A stretch of DNA of 64,000 nt, taken from an uncultured Prevotellaceae bacterium (GTDB taxonomy: Bacteria > Bacteroidota > Bacteroidia > Bacteroidales > Bacteroidaceae). Each line of letters starts with the position of its first letter. Positions within the stretch are counted from its first letter, which is position 1. The DNA is taken from the NCBI GenBank assembly GCA_902779455.1, contig CACZBS010000024.1:1-64000 (forward strand), given 5' to 3'. Below are positions 63,756 through 64,000 of the stretch, one piece after another. The translations under genes and the position numbers were made by a program. The notes beneath the pieces are model-generated. The model was not told the DNA's origin. It ran no database searches and saw only the letters and a list, made by a program, of their open reading frames with translations.

Positions 63756-64000
63756 ACCAGTTCTTTGCGGCCGTAGAACAGCGCGACCGCCCGGAACTGC
63801 GCGGACGCCCTGTGGCCGTGGGCCACGATGCGCCCCGCGGGGTGGTGGCGACGGCCAGCTACGAGGCGCGCCGCTTCGGCGTCCACTCGGCCCAGGCCAT
63901 CCAGACAGCGAAGCGCCTCTGTCCGGGCCTCATCATCGTGGAGCCACGGTTCCATGCCTACAAGGAGGTGTCGGCACAGATCCACACAATCTTCCACGAC
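63752..64000 (+). pseudogene. dinB: dinB 3' part (DNA polymerase IV), disrupted, runs off the window
   Basis: Error-prone Y-family polymerase sequence: [36 protein letters not shown] and [15 protein letters not shown]. The frame stays open to the window end. The ATG of the duplicated ATGGA could restart translation, but the product would lack the first catalytic aspartate, so it should be inactive unless the element is lost. Confidence 0.92.

Larger units (their letters stand above)
60310..63756 (+). mobile_element. RIT (recombinase-in-trio) element inserted in dinB
   Basis: Three overlapping tyrosine-recombinase genes of the same direction, bounded by inverted subterminal repeats and a 5-bp direct repeat ATGGA (60305-60309 and 63752-63756). 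The element is plainly AT-rich against the GC-rich host DNA, showing recent arrival. Its length of 3447 bp is divisible by three, and exact loss would restore dinB. The right end carries an extra dyad CCATATTATCA...TGATAATATGG (63726-63755). Confidence 0.88.

Overview
The window is bacterial chromosome from a GC-rich member of the Bacteroidales, most likely Prevotellaceae. The evidence is two SusC/SusD polysaccharide-utilisation loci (PULs), a SusR-like regulator, type IX secretion genes (porU, porV), Bacteroidota promoter boxes of the form TAnnTTTG in front of most transcription units, no Shine-Dalgarno sequences at host genes, and C-terminal tails of the 'GQRV..KGINVVK' type. Genus is inference. 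No rRNA, tRNA or CRISPR array was found.

Layout: (1) 1-723, a small redox-type protein. (2) 828-13570, a leftward alpha-1,6-glucan (dextran-type) PUL: susC, susD, a SusE/F-like lipoprotein, GH66 dextranase, GH97 alpha-glucosidase and GH13 pullulanase, with a divergent SusR-like regulator at 13774-15438. (3) 15576-17960, cytoplasmic 4-alpha-glucanotransferase. (4) 18139-26938, two secreted proteins (one with cohesin-like modules, one a 2026-residue acidic coiled-coil protein with a dockerin), a LytTR protein and a PAP2 phosphatase. (5) 27132-40702, a starch locus: MFS sugar transporter, LacI-family regulator, then susC-susD-susE-susF and two GH13 amylases. (6) 40689-45543, two glycosyltransferases, a gene-free 0.9 kb stretch with a candidate small RNA, a GH29 fucosidase and ispF. 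(7) 45580-54421, porV, two tandem porU paralogues and an FAH-family gene. (8) 54511-57458, rplM-rpsI-rpsB-tsf. (9) 57685-60101, an SGNH hydrolase and a REP-associated (RAYT-type) transposase. (10) 60272-64000, dinB split by an AT-rich recombinase-in-trio (RIT) element.

How the genes work together: GH66, GH97, GH13 and SusCD products would cut and import alpha-glucans, the MFS transporter would bring oligosaccharides across the inner membrane, and the glucanotransferase would process them. A palindrome close to TGCAAACGTTTGCA lies exactly 66 bp (centre to centre) upstream of the -7 box at four promoters: malQ, the GH97 gene, the starch susC and the first starch amylase. A degenerate copy overlaps the lacI promoter itself. 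This points to one LacI-family regulator acting as an activator from a fixed helical position and linking both PULs.

The second theme is repeat DNA. There are long perfect inverted repeats at several intergenic sites, two related palindromes inserted in the same reading frame inside the pullulanase gene, and four separate four-unit tandem arrays with exact 21- or 22-nt periods. A RAYT gene, whose relatives mobilise such palindromes, lies in the same window.
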